In this document: one piece after another, positions 1 to 7,897 of the stretch
Numbering within the stretch: the stretch's first letter is position 1
How the letters are laid out: each line of letters starts with the position of its first letter
From: Pilasporangium apinafurcum
Taxonomy: Eukaryota; Oomycota; Peronosporomycetes; Pythiales; Pythiaceae
DNA length: 25,573 bases
Assembly (NCBI GenBank): GCA_001600495.1
Contig: BCKE01000080.1
Location: 113,650 to 139,222, forward strand
Direction of reading: 5' to 3'
Notes under the pieces: generated by a model
What the model was told of the DNA's origin: nothing
Databases searched by the model: none
What the model saw: the letters and a program-made list of their open reading frames with translations, nothing else
Made by a program: the position numbers and the translations under genes

Positions 1-1196
1 ACAACCACGACAATTGTCAGTGCGTTCAAAAGAATGGTTCCGAAGTTGGTATGGATCAAATGGTTGTTATATCCATACCATGGTACTTCCGGAGCCGGGA
101 AACCACTGGGAATATCACCGGTGAGCTTAATGTGTTTTGGTCCGAGAGCATATCCAACCAGACCACCGCCGATGCAGACAATCAATGGACCCAAGTCGCA
201 GATCGTACGAAGGATGAATACCAAAACGCGTAGAGGAGTCGATTTTGGGTTGAATCTATTGACAGGCGCTTCTTGACCACGTCGAGTACGTTCTGCCGCG
301 CGAGCAGTTTCCATGCTGATGTACTGTTGGTCTGTTAACGAGAATCCATGACTGCTGTGGTTGGGAGGTGCTACTCCTTCATCACGAACAGGTGTGAGGA
401 TTTCTTCTGCTTCTTCCGATTTCGAATCCTGCTTGTCAGCTTCAAAAAGCGTGCTCGAGTGAGAGTTGGGGAAGTACCTCTTCTTGAACATGCGAAGTGC
501 AATCAAGAAGATGATTGAGATTGTGCCGACCCAGAAACTATTACCATTCGTGTCCCCAATCACAGAGAACAAACGATAAATATTCACTGGAGGATAGTCA
601 GAAGATTCAATCTTGACACCCCACCAATTGGCAACTTGAGCCAATGCGATCAAAATACCACCGGCCGACACAAATCCGCCCATGACAGGACGCGAGAAAA
701 AGTCGGCGATCTGGCTCAAATTCAGAAACCGCACGATCAACAAGATGCACCCAGAGAGAAATGCATACAACACACCAGTGGCGACACGCTCATCTTCATC
801 TTCAATATCTGACAGGATCGTACCCACCAACAAACTCACTTCCGACCCACTGGCCACCGACAGCACCGTCGATGAACCGAATATCGCGTATACCAACGGA
901 GCAGTAGCGGCTGTGTAGAGCCCGTGATGTGCTGGCACGTCCATAATGGTCGAGAGCGACACTTCTTGTGGGATGAGCATCATCGCAACGGTGATCCCGG
1001 CAATGATATCCTGTTTGAGATCGCGCTTGATTTTGTAGTTTCCCAACCAATCGATGATTGGCATGTAATGCGTGGCACGCTCTTTCCATGTCTTCTTCGG
1101 GGCTGAAAAGCGGTTGATTTGGTCACGCTTGTTATTCTCATCCCATGCAGAAGTTGGCGATTGCGGCTGGTTAGTATGGCGTCGATGCGTTGGCAT
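1..1196 (-). CDS. SulP-family anion transporter, C-terminus cut by window edge
   Basis: Reading back from the ATG at 1196-1194 gives 398 open codons to the window edge, with no stop; a TAG lies in frame shortly upstream, so this ATG is the likely start. The protein has a polar N-terminus of about 50 residues, then the SulP core with motif DIIAGITVAMMLIPQ, followed by hydrophobic segments (HHGLYTAATAPLVYAIFG, VMGGFVSAGGILIALAQV). SulP proteins move sulfate or related anions across membranes; the substrate cannot be read here. Between two membrane segments lies an unusual acidic, Ser-rich cytosolic-type insert of about 70 residues (near residues 240-310). The following stretch, KLTGDIPSGFPAPEVPW, is typical of SulP proteins just before the later helices. 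The STAS domain, if present, lies outside the window. The gene is divergent to the second SulP gene at 3724. Confidence 0.9.
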   Translation of the reverse strand, partial: MPTHRRHTNQPQSPTSAWDENNKRDQINRFSAPKKTWKERATHYMPIIDWLGNYKIKRDLKQDIIAGITVAMMLIPQEVSLSTIMDVPAHHGLYTAATAPLVYAIFGSSTVLSVASGSEVSLLVGTILSDIEDEDERVATGVLYAFLSGCILLIVRFLNLSQIADFFSRPVMGGFVSAGGILIALAQVANWWGVKIESSDYPPVNIYRLFSVIGDTNGNSFWVGTISIIFLIALRMFKKRYFPNSHSSTLFEADKQDSKSEEAEEILTPVRDEGVAPPNHSSHGFSLTDQQYISMETARAAERTRRGQEAPVNRFNPKSTPLRVLVFILRTICDLGPLIVCIGGGLVGYALGPKHIKLTGDIPSGFPAPEVPWYGYNNHLIHTNFGTILLNALTIVVV

Positions 1197-2072
1197 TTTG
1201 GTTGATCCGCTAGTTTTGCACTACTGAATTACTGGAGAAAACAGTAGTAAGAGAGAGATCGGCAGTGATCAGCATCAGCTTTGGGCTCATCTTCCAGAAG
1301 GTTGCCTGTATGCATGGAACGCACCGTCCTCGCTCGATCGGGCAAACAGATCAGCTTCATAACCTTGTCTATTGTTTACGAAAACCTATTCTCTTGACAT
1401 ATCTTCCCGCGAAATGCGCTAATTTGTGATGTCCATCCATCTTATCCTATCATCAGAATGTGCACATATCCACCTATGGCCTCTTTACACTTGACTCGAC
1501 ACCAAATATGTGTTTGGCTAATCTTCTCTGTAAATATTCACTCATAACTCGGTTGATTTCACACTGGAATGCCGCACTTAATATGGCACCCCTTGAAAGT
1601 GATAGCAGTTGCCAAGAGGGCCAAGAGTAGTGAAATGAAAGTGCATCCATGCATTGTTGAAGAATGATAAGAAAGGTTAAGAAGAAGCTGCAGGGTCCCA
1701 TGCCTCTTTATCAATGATGGACGATCTCATATATATCTACCAAGGTGATACTACTTACATGGCTTCCCTTTCGCGATTACCATCTCCCTTAAGCGTTTTT
1801 TTTTTCGGGCACGTTGGTATCACAAATTTCATGAAGAAATAGTGTTTGCATTTGGATATTTCCATGTGTGAACGATTTCCATTGGATGATTGGTATTGCA
1901 GTACATGTGAAGGGCCAAAAGTTTCTGTCGGAGAGACTCTGGTAACTAGGTAAGGATGTTATCAGAGGAGATAGGGAGACAGGAACAACAAACGAACAGC
2001 AGCATTACAAGTCTGGCTGTTGTGATGGGTGACAGCAAAAAATAGAGCAGAACACGTTTTTCTGTTGCCAAG
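1197..2072. other. Intergenic region between SulP gene and Fanzor-like ORF
   Basis: This stretch holds the 5' flank of the minus-strand SulP gene and the left flank of the Fanzor-like ORF. A run of T lies near 1797-1806. A 75-codon minus-strand ORF at 1474-1701 has no recognisable motif and is not called. I found no convincing terminal inverted repeat or initiator motif. Confidence 0.5.
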
Positions 2073-2912
2073 ATGATACAGAGAGACTATTATCAACAAC
2101 GTGTGTTATTCTTTCGATGCTATCTGTGGTGTTTATCAGATTGTCCAGCGTTGCGATTTAATGCTGATGAGCGATGCAAGTCACACATCCATATTCTGCA
2201 TGTTCGATACAGGCAACAGTTGCACCGGAGTCTTATTAGATACTTATTTTATCCTACTCGCGATCTTGTGACATCTCAGGTAGGTTTCTTCCTTCGCAAT
2301 GAATGGCCAAAAAGAGCAAAGAGAAAGCGGAAACAGAGTTTTCCACTCACTCTTGAAATAACGAAACCTCGATGCAGATTAATAGTGGCTAGCTTGCGTC
2401 ACTTCTTCAAGCCACGAAAACGCAAGTGGGAGGGGCTAAGTCGATTGTATTTTTGTATGTGCAACTGCAAAGAGTATTTGATTTTGTTCGTTCATAAAGA
2501 CGACCCCAATGAGAATAAGCAAGACAAGATGCTAGTTCTTTTCTCATTGACCATCAACTATCTCGCTTATGAATTTGTTACTGCCTCACGACATCGATTT
2601 CAGTCGAAAGACATGACCGGGTCTCATTACAAGTCCAAGACGCTACTGAAATACAAGATGGAAAGGACTGAAGGAAAGATGATCGAGTGTGAGGAACACT
2701 ATACAACAAAGACTTGCTCTCACTGTAGGAGAATTAACCACACGATGAAACATCAGAAAGTCTTTCAGTGTCCGCACTGCAAGTTCGTCCTTGATAGAGA
2801 TGTCAATGCTGCTAGAAACATCTTTCTCAAGAATGGCCACCTACTCTCCTGGATTCATCGAGTCCAGGTGTCGAAGATGCCTACTCCACAGTTGGCTATT
2901 CTTGATTATTAG
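2073..2912 (+). CDS. Fanzor/TnpB-like RNA-guided nuclease, internally deleted
   Basis: This 279-residue ORF ends in the TnpB/Fanzor signature: HYTTKTCSHC, then a second CPHC (zinc ribbon C215, C218, C233, C236), then DRDVNAARNIF (RuvC-III, D241 and D243). Upstream, SHYKSKTLLKYKMER fits the helix before the ribbon, and HRFQSKDM fits the RuvC-II site, where the family normally has Glu; here it is Gln177. The middle (about 75-150) resembles the WED-like part, with basic clusters PKRAKRKRKQ (79-88) and KPRKRKW (113-119) that could also serve as nuclear import signals. RuvC-I with its Asp and about 100 following residues are absent: DKMLVLF (151-157) runs directly into LTINYLAYEF (159-168). An in-frame TAG at 2043 precedes the ATG. 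Fanzors are eukaryotic TnpB relatives that cut DNA with a guide RNA; this copy is probably not an active nuclease. It may be a relic or a reused RNA- or DNA-binding protein. Confidence 0.8.
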   Translation: MIQRDYYQQRVLFFRCYLWCLSDCPALRFNADERCKSHIHILHVRYRQQLHRSLIRYLFYPTRDLVTSQVGFFLRNEWPKRAKRKRKQSFPLTLEITKPRCRLIVASLRHFFKPRKRKWEGLSRLYFCMCNCKEYLILFVHKDDPNENKQDKMLVLFSLTINYLAYEFVTASRHRFQSKDMTGSHYKSKTLLKYKMERTEGKMIECEEHYTTKTCSHCRRINHTMKHQKVFQCPHCKFVLDRDVNAARNIFLKNGHLLSWIHRVQVSKMPTPQLAILDY

Positions 2913-3081
2913 CCCGGACCCAAACAACATAAGAGATCTTCTCTGAAGTACTATAGTATCATGATCCTTGAGGCGCTGTGCCAAAAAAATAAAAATAGAA
3001 CGCAAGGTCTACGAGTGAAACAAAAAAAACGCTTCCGAAAGTTCTCTACTATTGCATGGGTTCAATGGGTTCTACAATGTT

Positions 3082-3179
3082 GAAGAATGAATACTTGGAT
3101 GCTACGTGCCTTGGTAAACAGTAAAAAAAGACTACCGAGATTTTTTGGTTTCTCCTGCTGATGCAGTATTCATTCCTTC
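3082..3179. repeat. Imperfect inverted repeat downstream of Fanzor ORF
   Basis: GAAGAATGAATAC at 3082-3094 pairs with GTATTCATTCCTTC at 3166-3179, with one bulge and a loop of about 70 bases. It lies about 170 bases after the Fanzor stop. It could be part of a structured element end or chance pairing in AT-rich DNA. Confidence 0.35.
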
Positions 3180-3358
3180 ATGCATTGAGACCGCAGGCGT
3201 TGTGAGATGGGGATGAAAGTCGACAATGAATCTTCTAAAGAATCTCATCACCACCAGCTTTGTACTGTAATCGAAATAAACACTTATATCGAAATATTAC
3301 AGATAATATTACAAGGCATTCCTAACAAAGACCGCAGTTTTGTATGTAATGAAGAATT

Positions 3359-3377
3359 TTACCATAAATAATGGTAA
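3359..3377. repeat. Short perfect hairpin
   Basis: TTACCAT at 3359-3365 and ATGGTAA at 3371-3377 form a 7-bp perfect inverted repeat with a 5-base loop. No function can be assigned. Confidence 0.4.
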
Positions 3378-3723
3378 CATTACGGGAATATTTCGTACCG
3401 ATTGTTAATGCTTCCTATAGCATACATTCTTGGATGTTAACCAGAAAGTGGCTGAGACAATCATTCTGTCAAGTATTGAATGGTCACAACACAAAAGTGG
3501 GTTGTATTTGTTTAATATTGTATAGTTAATATTTACAAAAAGCGTAAGTATGTATTGTATAAGTATTAGTGAATTTTATATATAATATCTAATTTTGATA
3601 CATAACTACTGGGCATTATGCGACGCTGAAGTTTGATGAGCTTCAAATCACAATATAACCACTCGCAAAGGCACAACACAATCCATCAACCAGCCGAAGA
3701 ACGAAGAAGCAAGTGGCAGAAGA

Positions 3724-5844
3724 ATGGATCGTGCGCTCCCGCTACACTCACTGTCGCTGGATTGCACGCATGATCATTCTCATCCACAGTATGTGCGTCT
3801 GCCATGCATAGACCCTTCATTGTCCTCCTCCTTTAAAGTTACCAAATACTTCAACGACACTGTTGTTCATGGTTTCCAACGGTTTACTCGCTCAGTTCGC
3901 ACTACTGCCAAAACCTCTCACTCTTGGGAACAGCGAATGAATAGTGTGCGTGGGTATCCAAGTGCATTCATGGGCAAGACCAAGACCAATGCGGTGTTTT
4001 ACAAGCAGAATTGGCTAGCCTTCCAGTGTGAAGTACTCTGTGGCATTGCTGCTATGCTGTTGCAGATCCCCGAGACCATCGCGTTTAGCTATGTGGCGAA
4101 TTTGGATCCACTCATGGGACTCTATGCTACAGGCTTCTTTGGTTTAGTTGTCAGCGTGTTTGGTGGAGTTCCCGCAACAATTGCTGGTGCAGCTGGGGCC
4201 GTTGCAGTAGTGATGCCACAATTGACTGGGAGCACAGGGTCATTACGTGACTTGCCCTATGAAAAGCGACTGGAGCATCTATTTGTGGCCGTAACAATTG
4301 TTGGGCTGATGCAATTAGTCTTTGGACTGCTTGGGTGGTCGAAATTCTTTTCAATGATCCCGCGCACCGCTCACATTGGTTTCCTGAACGGCTTGGCGAT
4401 CATGATGTTTTTGTCACAGATGACCACGTTTAAGGATTGTACAAATGATACGTTGCGATTCGGCGAGTGTGAGTTTGCGGATGAACTCACGTGGATGAAG
4501 CTATCAGACCCAACGCTCTGGATTACGATAGGGGTAGTCCTTGTAACCATGCTCATCATGCATTTCTTCCCTAGAATGCCCTATATTGGCCGAGCTATCC
4601 CGCCGACCTTGGTCGTCGCGATCGTTGGCGTCGGCTTTGAGTTCGGCATCAATCGTCCGCTTATCAAATATGACCTTCGCACCATCGGTGATACATCTCC
4701 GTTATCCGGTGGCTTCCCTTCTTTCCAGTTCCCTGACTTTGCCAATGTCCAAGACTGGGGTGCCGTACTCTCCTGTGCAGCCAGTATTGCTGCTGTTGGC
4801 ATTTTTGAGTCCATCATGACTCTACAAGCTATTGTCGACCTCACAAAGCAACGATTGACTCGCGAAGCGTGTCGCAAAGAGTGCGTGGCGCAGGGCATCG
4901 CGAATTTATTGTGTGGCTTCTTCTCTGCTATGGGCGGCTGTTCGATGATTGGTCAGTCAACAGGGAATATCTTGAATGGCGCGCACTACCGTTTGTCCAC
5001 GTTTGTATGTGGTGTCGCTACGTTTGCCGCAATCGTGTTTGCTAGTTCTGCGATTGAGCTCGTACCGATTGCCTGCCTCACTGGTATTTTGTTTGTGATC
5101 ATCGCGCATACATTTTACTGGCCGTCGCTGCGACTCGTGTTCCACATGAAAATGACCGATTCATTCGCAGTGGTGCTTGTCACAGCATTAGCTGCGGCGA
5201 TCAATCTGGCGGTGGCCGTCATTGCTGGTGTGATCTGGCAGTCGCTAGTGAACGGCTGGCGCAGTGGACAACAAATTTCTTCACTAACAACGATCGAATA
5301 TGTACCAGTAATCCATCGACACAAGCACAGTGCAATCACAGAACATGGCGATGATAGTGAAGTATGTGATGAAAGTGTCAAGGTATATTATATCAAAGGC
5401 CAGCTGCTCTTCTCGTCCGTAGCAACGTTTCGTGGGTTTTTCGACTTTGTGAAAGACCCGATGGTGGTCGTTCTCGATCTCCGCGATTGCATTTTCGCGG
5501 ATTTCTCCGCGGTGGCAGTGCTGCGAGAAGCAGCCACGCGATACCGTGAGGCGGGGAAAACATTGGTCGCTCGGCATCTCAGTGCACAATCACTAGACCT
5601 CTTGCATCACGATATTGGCTGGTCGATTGTGAGTGATATCCAGACTACCTGTGCTGAATCATGTGAGGTATGTGCGGCTGAAGAGGGCCAGCACGATGTA
5701 ACGCACCGTCCTGACAGCAAGGCACGGGTAATTCCAGCATCACCTGTCGTGCACAACTACACTCCATCGCCATTTTCACCACGGAGAGGTTCTTCATCAC
5801 CGACAATGGCGTACCATATTCTCACAAACGATACCAATCCGTAA
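3724..5844 (+). CDS. SulP-family anion transporter with STAS domain
   Basis: This 706-residue membrane protein belongs to the SulP family (sulfate, bicarbonate or similar anions). The N-terminal ~95 residues are polar. The transport core spans about 95-530 and begins with a stretch containing LLQIPETIAFSYVANLDPLM, followed by GLYATGFFGLVVSVFGGVPA and GAAGAVAVVM, close to the signature of bacterial-type SulP proteins. A C-terminal STAS domain lies at about 552-640 (VKVYYIKGQLLFSS, then VVVLDLRDCIFADFSAVAVL). The last ~65 residues are polar and Ser/Pro-rich. The start has a good context (AGAATGG). It is single-exon and differs clearly from the SulP at 1-1196, so the two are not a recent tandem duplicate. 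An AATAAA at 5887-5892, 43 bases after the stop, may be its polyadenylation signal. Substrate and membrane cannot be decided from sequence. Confidence 0.93.
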   Translation: MDRALPLHSLSLDCTHDHSHPQYVRLPCIDPSLSSSFKVTKYFNDTVVHGFQRFTRSVRTTAKTSHSWEQRMNSVRGYPSAFMGKTKTNAVFYKQNWLAFQCEVLCGIAAMLLQIPETIAFSYVANLDPLMGLYATGFFGLVVSVFGGVPATIAGAAGAVAVVMPQLTGSTGSLRDLPYEKRLEHLFVAVTIVGLMQLVFGLLGWSKFFSMIPRTAHIGFLNGLAIMMFLSQMTTFKDCTNDTLRFGECEFADELTWMKLSDPTLWITIGVVLVTMLIMHFFPRMPYIGRAIPPTLVVAIVGVGFEFGINRPLIKYDLRTIGDTSPLSGGFPSFQFPDFANVQDWGAVLSCAASIAAVGIFESIMTLQAIVDLTKQRLTREACRKECVAQGIANLLCGFFSAMGGCSMIGQSTGNILNGAHYRLSTFVCGVATFAAIVFASSAIELVPIACLTGILFVIIAHTFYWPSLRLVFHMKMTDSFAVVLVTALAAAINLAVAVIAGVIWQSLVNGWRSGQQISSLTTIEYVPVIHRHKHSAITEHGDDSEVCDESVKVYYIKGQLLFSSVATFRGFFDFVKDPMVVVLDLRDCIFADFSAVAVLREAATRYREAGKTLVARHLSAQSLDLLHHDIGWSIVSDIQTTCAESCEVCAAEEGQHDVTHRPDSKARVIPASPVVHNYTPSPFSPRRGSSSPTMAYHILTNDTNP

Positions 5845-6189
5845 ATCATTACTTTTATAAGTCAATGTCTTCCATAATCCCCATAGAATAAATCCCATTT
5901 GCTTTTAAGAACTATCTGACTCGAAGTTGTGCTCTATTTTTCCATTCCTCCTGGATGATCTGAACCAATGCTTCCATTTTGAAGACAGTATTAACTCTTT
6001 AGATATACATAAAATAATTTCATAGCGCGAGAGTAGATGTACGGTAAGCAATGGAACAATTGACACTACCATATATTTATACACTCTTTAATTACTTGAT
6101 GAACAAAACGTCGTGTATAGTAAATATTGGATTAACTGCTTGAGATTAGCTCGGTGGCAAGTGTCCCAAATTCCCGAATCCAGGAATCT
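5845..6189. other. Convergent 3' intergenic region
   Basis: This AT-rich spacer lies between the 3' ends of the SulP gene (plus) and the bZIP gene (minus). It carries AATAAA at 5887-5892. No ORF or RNA gene is seen. Confidence 0.6.
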
Positions 6190-7382
6190 TCATACCTGAT
6201 ATATCGGACACACATGATCAACGAATTTCACCGCAAATGCACGATCATTCAATAAAGCGTTGGACCAGATTGACCTACAATAGCAATGAGCAGCAGAAAT
6301 AATGCGAATAATGGAATTCAAACTCTTCTTCGTTATCCACGTGGCGCAAATCTCACCTACCACCTCTGCTTCGGCCTTCCCTGCTTCGAACAAGTCGCGC
6401 ACGCAATCATAATGCTCTTGGGTTTGCTTACTCAGCTCAGTTTGCACTACAGACAAAGAGGATGGTGTCGGTGCAGATGGTAATTCATTATCAATCGCCT
6501 TCAAGCGAGCGAGTTCCTCCTCCAAACGTTGTAGATATTCTTTTTGCTGACGATTATTTTCCTATGACAAAAAGATCGTTAGTATACATTAGTTTCTATT
6601 TAACACAAAGCATTTATTGTTTTCACTGATGCATTGGATTTGTACCTTTCTCCGTTTGCGATACCGTCTTGAAGCTTCATGCATGCGGGTTTTTCGTTTC
6701 AGCTCGTCAAATTCAGCATCATTCATGATATGAACGGGTGAGGGTAGTAACAGGGAAGATGACGACAATGGATCGGGTTGGCTGATGTTGACAAATAATT
6801 TGGTTCATCCATCGTCATAATAGACTAATATGATCTTTGCGTACGTAGCTATCAGCCTACCTTCGTGCTGCCAGTGCTTGCAGCGACGGAAGGATCGGGG
6901 CTGATGGTGAATTTGACAATGGTGGTACCGATCTAGTAACCAGAGGAGGGACCACTGACTGCCCATTATCATCTAGATTAATCCTGTTACCAAATAGCGT
7001 TGCAGGATTACTCATAATTGACCAACGTGAGTCACACTCACAAACTGCCGAAGTACACTCACCTAGGCAGTGGCAACATGGGAGTAGTGAGGAATAGCTG
7101 CTGTGCTTGCGACTGCGCTATTTGCTGCACCACTGGTGATGCAGATTCATTCTCTGCGGAGTTCTGATGCTTGTTCCTTCCCCTGCAGTTATGGCAACTA
7201 TCGCCAATGCATGCGCTTCCTGTGGAACAAATAATTGTTGCATCCTCGCCTTGGCATTGCTGTTGCTCGAGATCCATTGGGTCCTGGAGAAGCAGCTCCA
7301 TGATCTCTTCCATCATCAGCCGATCACTCAAACTAGATCCGTAGAGACGGTCATAAAGCGTATCCCGCAGTTGCCGCGACAT
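6190..7382 (-). CDS. bZIP transcription factor, four exons, atypical basic region
   Basis: Four exons join in frame: 7382-7063, 6983-6861, 6781-6646 and 6561-6190, giving 316 residues. The introns are 79, 79 and 84 bases, with GTGAGT, GTAGGC and GTACAA donors and CAG, CAG and TAG acceptors. Exon 3 encodes the basic region MHEASRRYRKRRK; exon 4 continues NNRQQKEYLQRLEEELARLK, where Leu residues occupy heptad a and d positions. A bZIP dimer would bind DNA in the nucleus. In the invariant N-x7-R pattern the Asn position is Met and the usual Ser/Cys is Tyr, so target choice is probably unusual; altered Asn positions are known in oomycete bZIPs. The N-terminus is acidic and Gln-rich, possibly activating. 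An optional extra intron (6356-6275, 82 bases, GTGAGA to TTGTAG) would change the C-terminus and stop at about 6249, giving 269 residues. Exon 1 start is the first ATG of the frame used. Confidence 0.82.
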
Positions 7383-7897
7383 GAGGGCGATGGCAAGTGA
7401 GTGATGGGGTCAAAACCAAGCACAGAGACGGCCCTGCAAGGAGAAATTCTCCATACGATGAGCTCGTCTGGGTCCAGGCGAAAGTTGCCAATTTTTTATG
7501 AACGCTTCGTTTGGACACGAGATTGTAACTCTCCCGATTTTCACCTATGCTCAAGAGACTTATCATCTATGAGACATAGACACTTGAGTCAATAAGCTTC
7601 TTTTACTTCTTCTCCCTCTCGCTTTCTTCGCTTCTATCTAATCGACAGTGAAAGTCACCACGTCCCTGTTCTTCTGAAGAATAGGGACGCGGCGTACAGT
7701 CTCGACATTCCGTAGAAAGCACTATCCCACAGATCATAACAAGGGCATCTTGGATGTTCCTCTGCCAGTTGGACAACAGACAGATTTCGAGGACCAGTAC
7801 CGTAATGTCAGCTATAGTCGTCATGCATAGGTGCGTCATGGGAAAAGCGCAATAGTTACTTATTAGTTACACTCTAACATAGTGTACTTACACTGTC
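7383..7897. other. Intergenic region: bZIP 5' flank and GH5 3' flank
   Basis: The region is the likely promoter of the bZIP gene and the 3' flank of the GH5 gene. A minus-strand ATG at 7566 opens a 71-codon frame that overlaps the bZIP start out of frame and ends at 7351; it would act as an upstream ORF if transcription starts before it. No other gene is supported. Confidence 0.5.
7585..7591. promoter_or_regulatory. AP-1/GCN4-type bZIP binding motif
   Basis: TGAGTCA, the palindromic core bound by many bZIP dimers, lies about 203 bases upstream of the bZIP start codon. Autoregulation is a guess; a 7-base motif can occur by chance, and this factor has a non-canonical basic region. Confidence 0.25.

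Larger units (their letters stand above)
2913..3723. other. AT-rich region downstream of Fanzor ORF and upstream of SulP gene
   Basis: No coding sequence is visible. The left half would hold the 3' end of the Fanzor element and any guide RNA, the right half the promoter of the SulP gene at 3724. A weak initiator-like sequence, TTCAAATCACAATAT, lies at 3642-3656, about 70 to 80 bases before that ATG. Confidence 0.5.

Noticed and set aside
1474-1701. 75-codon minus-strand ORF between SulP and Fanzor
   Set aside because: No recognisable domain or supporting context; such lengths occur by chance.
2073-2912. Intact, active Fanzor nuclease
   Set aside because: The RuvC-I acid is not visible in any frame around 2400-2560 and the RuvC-II position is Gln.
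4151-5589. Several minus-strand ORFs inside the SulP gene
   Set aside because: They are antisense shadows of a well-supported coding region.
7603-7839. 78-codon minus-strand ORF after the GH5 gene
   Set aside because: No motif, biased composition near the end, and no splice connection to the GH5 or bZIP gene.
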